A stretch of 64,000 bases of DNA from Neonectria sp. B-13 (lineage: Eukaryota; Ascomycota; Sordariomycetes; Hypocreales; Nectriaceae), in NCBI GenBank assembly GCA_002682825.1, contig NOKP01000008.1, forward strand, positions 1,661,595-1,725,594. The letters run 5' to 3'. Every line of letters starts with the position of its first letter. Positions within the stretch are counted from its first letter, which is position 1. Below, piece by piece: positions 10,546-20,661 of the stretch. Made by a program: the position numbers and the translations under genes. A model generated the notes under the pieces. The model was not told the DNA's origin and made no database searches. It saw only the letters and a program-made list of their open reading frames with translations.

Positions 10546-13500
10546 GATGGGAATGTTTTCTAGGGTGGGGATGTAGTTTCCAAAAGGCGAGGCGTTCAAA
10601 TAAAATAGTCAATTATTCGTCTTCCATCTGCCCGGGAAAGCAATCATTCATGGCCGTCTCGGCGGGGAGAAGAGCAGGCGTCGATATCTGATCCGGGGGC
10701 GTGGCGAGATGAAGGTTTGCTCAGTCGCGCATGCTCTGGTGGTGGGAAAATCACGGCCGTAAATCGGATGATGGCGGTGCAGTGTACAGTACGTAGTACG
10801 GTGTGCAGATTGGCAGTGGAAGTAGCCGGAAGTAACCGCAGGGGGCACGGAGTCGATATGAAGGTGGCGATGCTGGGTTGGATTCGAGGATCTGGAGGGT
10901 TTGGACAATGGCGAGGACAACAAAGACAACAGTTTCCAGGGGGGACGAACGGGGACAAGAATGACGGCAGCCGAGGTTTGCGGAGAACGGAAAAGAAGAA
11001 GGGAAATCAGAAATGGATGGTTTGCGCTGGGCTGGGGCGTCATGGTTCGGTCCATCTCTGCACACATCGTGACCGTTGGAGCGCCGGGCCATCCCTGGCC
11101 GTGCTTGGCCATCCGCCCATCCCCTGTCGGGTGAAGTGGAGACTCACCAAGTTGCGGGGTTGCGGCGCGATGCGCAGTGGCCAGTGACCACTGGGAGAGC
11201 CATTATACGGGGGGGTCTGGGGACCTTCTGGGGAGCTTGGGGCTCGCGACCGTGATTGAGGGGGTAGTGTCGGGGACTTGGGGGGGACGGATTTACAGGG
11301 GGTGCGGGCCTGGTGTAGCCCGTAGCCTGTTCCAGAGGTTCCATTTCCTACAACGTACCTACAGCCCGGCTACACAAAAGCACCCAATCTTGACGCTCGC
11401 ATGGCCCGCGTTGCATGGTTACATGGAGGCTCGCGTCCATTACAGGGGAACCTCCAGAGCTAATACCGGGACGAGGCCTATTGCAGCGGGCTCACAGTGG
11501 GGAGAGGCTCGACAGACGGTGTCTACTCTGTAGTTTCCTCAATTGCCTGGGTGGAGCAACCCCGCCCGTTTCGCAAAGCAGGTGACCCTTCAGCGAATCT
11601 AAGTGACTGACAATGACAGCTGCAGCCACCGCGGGCGTCCGGACATTGTTGCATTGTTCCCACTGTGCTGCCGGGAGCCCGGTTCTGGGCGTTGCAGTAG
11701 TTAGGTGGCATTGGTTGTTGGCAGTTGGCAGTTGGGCAGTGAGCCTCAGGTCTTGTCCAGGAACACCGAGAATCCGACATCCCAGCGGACTGGGAAGCGC
11801 CCGGGCATGGAAAACCCTCGCCCTCACATGGCAGAGTCACAGCCGCACACCGACATCGATGAATCTTCAACAAGGACATTTCCCACATGGCAACCATCCC
11901 ACAAGCCCATCGCTAGGCTGTCCCAAACCCCGTCCCTGCATCTACCCAGATCACAAACCCCCAAAACACCCGGTCGTTGGCCGCCGCCGAGCGCCCGGCG
12001 AGATGGAAAATCTGGGGTAAGTTGGGAACGCCGTCGCCCCTTCGGGCCCGAGGTGGTGATGGGCTCGTCCTTGTGACAGGTGCGGCAGAGCTCAACCCCA
12101 TAGCCCATCGAACAAGGGCCGCCCTCCGTGGCGGCCCCGCCTCGCCTTCAGCCGGTAAGAGACAGATCTTCAGGGCTAGGTAGAGCCTAGATCATGGAGA
12201 AACCGTCATTATCCAGGCGGTCACGCCCGCGGTATTTTCTAGCCTACCAAAGACCTACATAGTATGTATGGCCTACATATCGCGGCTCTGGTGTGCAGGA
12301 ACAAAAACAAACAAAACGTGTTCCCGGGCCGGGAGTAAGCTGGGACGACTTCTGCCGGTCCGTCGCGGGCCAATGATGCAGACGACGAGAAGCCATCGTG
12401 ACGAGAAGTGCGCCGTAGACTTTGTTCCGTCTCCCACGTTGGTGACCCCTCCAATTTAGCTTCCAGACATTGGATTCCAGGAGCATCCACGAGGCGATCC
12501 GCCCCCGTGTTCCGCAAGTCTTAAGTTTGAGATTACAGGGACCAAGCGACGCTGATCATACGAGAGGAGAATCCTGGGGAAATACGAGAAGTCCCATACT
12601 ATAGTACGAAGTATAGCCCGAAGCTTGTGACCGTGCTAGTTTTCGTCATTCGCTGGCGGATAGGCCGGCCTTTTACTACCTACTAGTAGCTCTAGGTAGT
12701 AGTCTAAGTTAGTCAGTCGGACAGAATTGCCAGAGCTGACGACCAGGCAAACCCAGGCGCAACGTTGGCCAAAGCGGAGTTTCCACGTTGGAGCATGGCC
12801 GCCGCAACTTCAATATTCCGCCGCCGTCTTCACATGAATGGAACGCTCCAGAACGGGAACGGCCTGAAGGCCATTTGACGTAATACAACCCTTGGCTGAC
12901 AGCATGTCAAGCCTCTGATTACCTACACGTATGCGCCTTTATCTGGGCTGACCGTTCGCTTGCACAACTAAATCCAGGTGGTCTCATGTCTCATCGCACG
13001 GACGGTTCTCGCCGGTCCTCGGTTTCTTCTGCTCGGTTGGGCTCGCGATGCCAGATGATACTGTGGGCCATGGTTGGACGCCGAGGTTGAAGGACACACA
13101 ACAATGCAACAGTTCAGGTGAAAGGCTGCTTCAAGTCCCGGTGGGGAGGAGTCTGGAATCTGCAGGGCAGACAGAGCACTTTGAGCATTCAGCATAGGGC
13201 TTGAGACCATTCAACGTCTCCTGCCGCATGGGTGCTAGTCGACGGTCTGGTTGGCTGAAAGTGCAAGGTGCCCATTTGTCTCACCCGAGGCCGTGGATGA
13301 GGCTTGAGTGAAAACCAATGCCGCACCAGACCCTCGGTGCAAGTGGGAGTAAATGATTGAATGGCTTTCGTTTCAGCTCGCCACATTGTCCACATGACGA
13401 TAATATTGGATGCGCCTGGGAAATGGATGGATGACGACAAAACGAAAGAGTTCCATGCTTGAACCCAGTGGGCCGATGACGAGAACGATTGCCAGCACCG

Positions 13501-14977
13501 ACAGAAGGAAGGCAGGAATGATTGATGAAACAGCCAACAGGGATTGGCGACATCGACCAACACAGGACAGAAAGAAGCATTATTTGGCATCTGAGAGTTT
13601 CACCTCGTCAAACCAGAAGTGGATGTCGTCATCAACTCGGCTAAATACGTATTCCTCGCTTTAGGTCAGATCTTTACCTACTCAGTAGGTTCGAATAGTA
13701 GGTCCCTACCACACGAATACCTGCGATTCAAGCATAGTCACCTGACCCTCCGTGCGGCTCTCCGTATCACCTTTGACTCGACGCCAAGTTACCATCCCAT
13801 TCCCGACTCGTCAACTCGTCTCGAACGCAATGATGCATCGCGGATCACGATTCGGCCCCCATCCGCACCGCTCCGTCGGAGTGAGGCCTTCCTGGACACC
13901 TTGAACTGACTGCCGTTCTCGTGTTGTCCCTACCGCCATTCCCATTCGTGGCCTTGTCGGTCTCACTAGACGAATAAGGCTTCTTGTGCCGCAACCTGCC
14001 CCTCTTTTCACGTATCGCAGGACACCATCCCGCCCAACCCCATGCCATCCGCTGCCCAAAGGTTGCATCCTGCGGCCTCGATGGCCAATGGCGGACAGAG
14101 AAGGGCATTGCGTGTCTTGGAGGATGGCTGAGGTGGGTGCAGCAACTGCAGTGGCTCAGTGAAAACCAGCAGCTGGAGTTGCCCAGTGTGCCGGTGCTGC
14201 TCACCAACGACGGCGACGAGCAAATGACAATGCCCCGATGTCTGAGCCGCTGCGCGTCTTATCCTTCGAGTCTGAGCCAGTCTGAGCCTCTGAGGTTGGG
14301 TCTATTCTCGGCTGCGCTGGCCCCCGCTGAATTTGAGCCGCGACGTGGTGCTCACTTGCTCACCCAGCTGCCTGCTGCCTCGACACGTAAAAAGTCTCCG
14401 GGTGCCGTCCTATTTACACCCATGGCGGTGTCGGTCTTACGGTGCTCTGACCAAAAACCTCGCTTGTTCCAAAGATCCATTTCACAGTCCACTCCTCTCG
14501 CAAGCGGCGCAGTCGCAAAAGTCCACCCAACCAAAGGCCCGCGCCCGTGGTTCTCGACCCAGTCGTTCAGCCCTATAACAGCTGTGAGCTCTAGGATAGG
14601 TCTGGGGGCCTGGATGCTTGATGGTGCTGCCCCCCGTGGCCTAGCATTCGTCACCCCGGCCATGGGCGAATTCTCTCGACGGCCTCCATTGCTGACAGTC
14701 TGACTCTGTCACCTTATTTTCTCCTTTCTCCTTTCTCTATCGTGGCTTCTTCCGAAGACATCTCCAGGTCGACACCGACTGCGTGGCTCGCTTGACGACT
14801 TCGACGGCGACCATCGACTATCAGCCACTTTTTGAACAAAGACTCGACTCTTGCGCCCCCGCGCCCCGCGCCCCGCGACCCCGAAATATCGATCGCTGAC
14901 ACCCACGGCACTCACGTCGCACGCTCGCGCACCTGAGCTCGCATCAAAGTCGGGTCGCACCCATCAACGAGCGGACG
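10546..14977. other. 4.4-kb divergent gene-poor region
   Basis: This region separates the micro-exon regulator (-) from the Cys-rich membrane protein (+), so it contains both promoters. Nothing here reads like a protein. The longest frame (13984-14703, started by TTG) has no domain and poor codon character. At 12675-12700 there is a short perfect hairpin, and AGGTAGT-like words recur at 12660-12710 and 13670-13710. The final 250 bp before 14978 is C/T-rich leader. Confidence 0.5.
12675..12700. repeat. 8-bp perfect inverted repeat (hairpin)
   Basis: ACTACCTA (12675-12682) and TAGGTAGT (12693-12700) are exact reverse complements separated by a 10-nt spacer. It lies about 2.1 kb upstream of the - strand regulator and 2.3 kb upstream of the + strand gene. 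The role is unknown; it could be a dyad protein-binding site or chance. Confidence 0.4.
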
Positions 14978-16659
14978 ATGAGGAACTGGGGGTGCCGTTC
15001 ATGCATCGCCTCGTTGATGGCGGCTCTATGGGCCGTCACCATTGAGGCGGTCGATTACAGAAGATTCGATGGCGTCCACCGGATTGAAAAGAAGGCACAG
15101 GTTACAGAACCCGCGGTACTGGGACGGAGAGACGACGAAGTGTGCGGAACGAGCATGCAGCTTTGTGCGTCTAGTCTCAACGGAGGATGCTGCCCGGACA
15201 ACTACAACTGCGGAAGGGAGAGCTGTTATGCAACCACCAAGGGACCTTCGACATGTGGTACAAAGGTTGGTTGGTACAATTGTGACTCTATCTACGGAAG
15301 TATGTCTCTTGTCTCTTCTTTCAAGCTGGTAAACTTTGCTCACACGTGCGCGCAGGTGGGTGTTGCCCAGATGGCTACTTATGTGAGAGGGGGGATGCCT
15401 GCGTCCCTCCGTCTGGCTCGGCTTATACTTATGCATGCCCGAAAAGCTCATATCTGTGTCCGTCGTCGCTCAACTACGGCTGCTGCCCTAACGGCATGGG
15501 TTGCGCGATGAACCAATGCTACTCCACCAAGCCTGTCACCGTCACTACTACGATGGTTGTTACTACTACCGAAGACGGCAGCCGGACAACATATAAGACG
15601 ACTGCGGTCACTGTGAAGACGCCAGACGAGCCTACTGCTGTGATTGATGCGAACGATGATGACGACCAGTATGTTTTAAAATACTTTCCGTCTTCGATCC
15701 CCAAAGAGTCACCGTCTTCATCAGCGGAGGAAGACGGGGGAGGCAGCGGAGGACTTTCAACCGGTGCCTTGGTTGGTATCATCGCCGGTTCCGTGGCGTT
15801 CCTTGTTATTGTTTTAGTGGCGGCTTATATCATCATCCGCCATCTCAACAAGGTTGTCGCCGCTGTCAGCACACCCAAACGGTCTGATGCGTCTAAATCC
15901 CGCCCCTCGATGAAGGAGTTTAAGCCGACTGACTCCGAAATTGATGCCTTGAGCGTCGACCCGCTAATGCTGCCTCCGAGGCCATCTGCACCTGGCCCGG
16001 AATCCTCGAACCCTTCGCCATATAACCTAGCAAGCCCTGATTACAGCTCGAACGACCCCACACCCAACGGCGGCGTAATGGGATACCAGCCAGTGTCGAC
16101 CAGTGCGGGCAACAGTAGGCATACCAGTTTCGATGCAACAACACCTAGCGAAGACTACTTCAATGCCAACGTGGGCAACCCCAGGATCAGCCAACAATCC
16201 GCCGTCTCGGCGCCCACGATGGCCAACCGCAGGAGTGTCGACTCCCACGGGACGTACACACATGTTCGAAATTACAGCAACGCCTCGGACGGTTCTGATG
16301 GAAATGGCACGCCAGGATGGAATCAAGCCGCTGCCATGGAACTGGAGGCTCAACCATATGTCCCGGAGCTGCCGCATTCCCCCTCATCTGTGGCTTTCCC
16401 GAGGGAAGAACGACGACGATCCAGTGGTGGCAGCACAGCAAGCGGCACACCACGACCGCCGCTCGCTGTTCAACGTCAGAGGAATCGGAGCGAGTCCCTT
16501 GGGCAACCCGGGCTGGGGGTCGTCGACGAGGAGATTTATGGCTTCTATGGACCGGCTAATTATCTCGTGGGTCAGACGGATTCACACCGGCCAGGGACAG
16601 GAACCGGAAACAATAGAAGCAAGGCGAATGCGGATGAAGAGGAAGGGGCCGGAAACTGA
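14978..16659 (+). CDS. Cys-rich ectodomain single-pass membrane protein
   Basis: The exons are 14978-15299 and 15356-16659 (56-bp intron GTATGT...CGCAG), giving 541 aa. Residues 1-24 form a signal peptide (SCIASLMAALWAVTIEA). The ectodomain carries three similar Cys-rich modules, each with a CCP-x2-Y/M-x-C core: GGCCPDNYNC, GCCPDGYLC and YGCCPNGMGC. A Thr/Val-rich stalk (VTVTTTMVVTTTEDG) and an acidic Ser-rich segment follow. A transmembrane helix is at about residues 243-266 (GALVGIIAGSVAFLVIVLV), then a basic stop-transfer region and a long Ser/Pro-rich cytoplasmic tail of about 270 residues. The layout is that of a fungal surface sensor or adhesion-like protein, a type widespread in Sordariomycetes and mostly unnamed. 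The ATG at 14978 begins a good signal peptide. Two + strand genes for a secreted protein and an esterase follow. The topology is clear; the function is unknown. Confidence 0.85.
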
Positions 16660-17868
16660 TTTGTGTGGCGGTGCTATTCATTAAGCAAGCGAACGGAGTT
16701 GAAGGGCATAGTATTCGTATATCGGCATGGCGTTTTCTGGTGGGCAGATAAGGAGAAGCAGATTTACTACTCCAGTTGGCAAACTGCATTGTTTATGAGT
16801 ACGTGGCTTGCGGACGCCAATGTATGCTTTGATTTAATTGCTTATACTTATACACTCTGGTTACAATTCTTAACAATTACTTCAACGGCTACATTAAGGG
16901 AATAGAGTATAACGAAGTAGCAGTCGTCGGAAACATGCGTTGCTACCGTCCATGGCCCCGCTCTTTCAATTCATGACTCAAGACAACGTGAACGCGGCTA
17001 TATTAAGCATCTAGCCGAAAGATCGATCGACATTGAGAATTCTGCGTTCTATGCATGGTGACACTACATTCAAGCACAGTGGTCACTGGTACAGGGGGTC
17101 GGGGTAACGACGCTAAACATGCCCGTCTACGAGGTACGGATACCAAGGACTAGGATAACTGCTGAAGCAGGGAGTCAGCACTGTGGGTTCCCAGTCAGCC
17201 AGCCCGTTATTGGGGGCTGGAAGCGCAGATGGATGCGGCAGTGGGGTTGGATCCATAGTGATCTGTTGGAGGCGCCTGCATGGGCGCTACGGGCCTGTTC
17301 AGGAGTGGTAACTCCATGAGGCGTAAGACGAGAGGTGCATGAGGCCGCTGGGAGGTGCGTTTTGCTTTCCAAGAGATAACTTCGTAGCTTTGTCTGAACT
17401 GGCATGAATACTAAGTAGTAGGCTACATTCGGCACGCGATTCGTCATGGCCGTTGTCTGTGACCTACAAACTGATGTCTGGTTATCGACTCTGATGAGTT
17501 GAGCTTAAGTACCTACCTAAGAAAACAGTAACTGTGCGGAGTACTGACTGACCAGACCTCATCCGACCCTAGCAGATACAGCGTTAAGGTTGTGGATATG
17601 GCTGGAACGCCTCTTTCTAACCGCGTCTAAGGCCGCAGCTCGGCTCGCATTTCGCCCCTAATATAGAATGTAGTCAGGGCGTTTAGGACTTAGGTTGATT
17701 CAAGGAGTCTGGCGCCTGCCATGCAGAAGCCACTGGGAGGTTCCGAGTGGATGTTGAACCAGGTCAGGGATGGTTCTGTTGACTTGGGGAAGTAGTAGAT
17801 AATGCTGCTCAGGCCCATTGTCTCTTCACTCTATCACTCCACGCATTACTCTATACATTTCAGCAAAA
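16660..17868. other. intergenic region, no gene seen
   Basis: This 1.2-kb, AT-richer spacer lies between two + strand genes. It contains A/T-rich stretches (16800-16920) and no frame that looks coding. The promoter of the small secreted protein must lie in its right half. Confidence 0.5.
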
Positions 17869-18353
17869 ATGAAGTTCGCCATCGTGCTATCGTTTGCCGT
17901 CCTTGCCCTCGCCAGCATGCGCTTTGAAAAGCGTGTATGTGCTGGTAACAACTGCAAGCGCCAGGTCACCGGCACCCGAGCCGGGCTCCTCGACGTTACG
18001 TCCCGCCGCGCCGACTGCTCGAGTTTCATGAAGGCTACCGTGGTCCCAGACGCAACGTAAGTACCATTCCACCGAAATAATTTTCTAAAACTAATGGATG
18101 TAGCACCATCTTGGTTTTGGTGACTGCGGGAGTCGACGACTTTGAGGAGCCCGACAAGCGCGATATCGAGCACCGGGCTGCCACGGAGATTCCTACCGCC
18201 GTCCCGGCGTATGCCTCGTCTTGCACCAATGTGGCTGAATACTCTGCTGCGTGCTCGTGCTGGGGAATCACGGCTGTGACGGCGACTGCTCCGCAACCGA
18301 CCGAGTACAAGACTGTCACTGTTACCGATGATGATGAGTGTGAAGATATTTGA
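17869..18353 (+). CDS. small secreted Cys-containing protein
   Basis: The exons are 17869-18056 and 18104-18353 (47-bp intron GTAAGT...GTAG), giving 145 aa. It starts MKFAIVLSFAVLALAS, a classical signal peptide. The mature part has Lys-Arg pairs (FEKR, NCKR, PDKR) typical of Kex2-type processing. An early Cys pair (VCAGNNCKR) is followed by a Cys-Ser-Ser-Phe segment. The C-terminal block VPAYASSCTNVAEYSAACSC is followed by WGITAV and a Thr-rich tail. That Ala-Tyr-Ala-Ser-x-Cys...Tyr-Ser-x-Ala-Cys-Ser-Cys pattern recurs in many small fungal secreted proteins of unknown role. The ATG in AAAAATG at 17869 gives the best signal peptide; an upstream in-frame start would bury it. Secretion is well supported, the role is not. 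It could be a wall-associated protein or an effector candidate. Confidence 0.8.
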
Positions 18354-18710
18354 TAGGCCAAGATAGAAATAGTTTGGTGAAGAGATGGTACCACGACGAC
18401 AAGATCGCGAACTTTTTGTTAGATAGTAAGATAGTAGAATAACTAGAACCCAACGTTTCACATTCACTGACCTACAAGTATGCGATTCTTGGTTCCTCTA
18501 GGTCATTGAGATTCTTCCGTCAGGTTCTGTTTGCTATGTTGCACTGAGTTTAGCCCATCGGATAGGCAGGCACTCGTGACCGGCTTTTTGTTAGACCGCT
18601 TATTCTCACCTCAAGCCTCAGGTTTCAATTGAGTATTGACTCAACTGTGACCATTGAGTCGGCATCCAATCTACTCAGTCTCAACATACTTCACTGTAAA
18701 TGGCGTAAAA
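18354..18710. other. short intergenic spacer
   Basis: This 357-bp, AT-richer spacer separates the secreted-protein stop from the esterase ATG, with both genes on +. It presumably combines a 3' UTR with the esterase promoter. No motif can be supported. Confidence 0.5.
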
Positions 18711-19785
18711 ATGCTCACCGTACTTCGGACACTGCATTCGTGGTTTCGGCCCACGCTTTTGGCCCTATTCCATCGCAATATTCCCTGGAGCCTGCGTTGG
18801 CGGCTCCTCATCCTCCAACCGGTAAACATCATCTCCTACTCCATCGCAGCGGCTCCTTACCTCTTCTCCCGCCCGTTCACGGTTGAGTATCTTCCCATCG
18901 CACCAGGGCGATCTTTTCGTGCGCTGGTTCATAAGGCATCTGGCGCAGGCCGAGGTCGTCGTCTCAGGCCGCTGCACGTTGATATTCATAGCGGCGCTTT
19001 CATCGGCGGCATCCCGGAAAGCCTGGCGCGATTCGACGACCGGGTCGCCAAAGAGACAGGCGCAGTGGTTGTGAGCATCACGTACCGGTACGCGCCAGAA
19101 CATGTCTTCCCAGCGGCCATTGACGACGTGGATGCCACCATCAAGTGGCTCCAGGAGAACGCTGAGGCCCGATGGGGTGCGGATCCAACGCTGATGACAG
19201 TTGGCGGGTTCTCGGCCGGTGGAAATCTCGCCGTGGCAGCGACTCAGCAGGAGACCTGCCACTCTCCGTCTCCAACAGCCATCAAAGCCAGTGTCACCTT
19301 CTATGCGGCTATTGATCTACGACTCGGGCCGCAAGACAAGCCAAGGCCCGCCAGTCTTCCCGAGCAGGATCCCACAGCTCCTTTGTTCCCCTTGCTCGAC
19401 GCCTATGCAGCCCCGGCGCGAGCGAAGCATTTCGATGACCCGAGGTTGAGTCCTATCCTCGCAAAGAGGGAGACGCTGCCGGAACGGATGCTGCTTGTGG
19501 TCCCGGGGATGGACATCCTAGTGGCCGAGCAGACGGCGTTTGCGGAGCGGGTCAACGCGGAAGATGGACTGAGTAGGGAGTCGCCAAGAGTGGAAGTCCT
19601 TTATGAGGAGGAGGGATTCCATGGGTACTTGGAACGTAAGTTGCATGTCCGATCTGGAAGCAGTGCTAACTGGAGTAGTCCCCGATGTAGTATTGAAGAA
19701 GGACTTGAAGGATAAGGCGTTTGATAGAGATATAGCGGTGCTACGAGAGACGTACGGGAGGCATGGATGGGCCTGGGAGAGGTGA
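18711..19785 (+). CDS. alpha/beta-hydrolase, hormone-sensitive-lipase-like esterase
   Basis: The exons are 18711-19635 and 19679-19785 (43-bp intron GTAAGT...GTAG), giving 343 aa. The fold signature is complete: an oxyanion-hole segment HVDIHSGAFIGG, the nucleophile elbow GGFSAGG (Ser168), Asp268 in PGMDILVAEQ, and His304 in GFHGYLE. SITYRYAPEHVFPAAIDDV is the family's conserved region after the oxyanion loop. The oxyanion motif is HSGAF rather than the usual HGGGF/HGGAF. The N-terminus (WFRPTLLALFH, LQPVNIISYSIAAAPYLF) is hydrophobic and may associate with membranes. The ATG at 18711 is the only plausible start; the longer frame to the left begins at a TTG. Enzymes of this type hydrolyse short-chain esters or xenobiotics. 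The substrate is not predictable. Confidence 0.88.
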
Positions 19786-20661
19786 GGATATCGCATTTGG
19801 TGAGACTTTGGCCCAGTGATGTGGCTAATGTGTGCTGGCTATTCTCGACCTATTTCTTTGTCGAGTTAGTTTTATAGTCTGCGGTCTGGTTGCACATCCC
19901 CACCCTTTGTATGAGTAATAGTAAGAGTAATAACGGTATCCTAATGCTAACAGATTTCCTCCACATCGAGCGCATGTACCCAAACTCCTCTATAAATAGT
20001 TCCTCCCACGTTGGTGTTGGGGAATGCGGGAATCTATTACCATTCCCGACTGATCAGTTCTTGGGCTACCCTGAAGTGGTTCGACGAGGTTGTAATTTGT
20101 AGTCTAATTCCGGACTGACGAATACTATTCGGTGCTCAATCTCAATTGTCATAGCCACCCCAGCAGAGCATAAACTCCATTTTCAGGAACCCGGGCAACC
20201 AGTCATTCCAGGAATGACATCACCAAAATCAGAGTAAGCACCAGCGAAAACTCCAACAGAACACCTGCCTGAGAGAAGCAATATGCGGTGAAAAACGAGG
20301 ATAAATCAACGGTCGCCACGACAGATGAATTGAAACATTGCATAAGTCTCGTTCCCCCCTGGTTGTGATGCTGCGTTGTGACACGCCCAGACCGTGACGA
20401 GGCAGGCCGGCCGGCCCGACAGCCCCAAACAGGTCATCTCGCGGCCGGTCGACCCAGCAACGGTGGTAAACAAACGCCGGGGCCGGTGAAGACCACCTCG
20501 ACCAACCATCAACGGCCACACCCTCCAGCGGCTACCCAAACACACGAAATAACAGCTGCACTCTCCCAGGAAGACCCATTCCTTGCTCTCCGCTTTCTGT
20601 ACATTTGACTTTCGTGCTACCACCATCTTGCAGCGTACATACACAACACTACACCCTTCGA
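19786..20661. other. intergenic region upstream of the large repeat protein
   Basis: This 876-bp spacer lies between two + strand genes. A TATA-like TATAAATAG at 19991-19999 is about 660 bp from the next ATG, rather far to be its core promoter. The last 250 bp is C/A-rich leader with short ORFs only. Confidence 0.45.

Noticed and set aside
13984..14703. 239-codon + strand frame
   Set aside because: It begins with TTG, has no homology-like motif, and lies in the promoter of the Cys-rich membrane gene.
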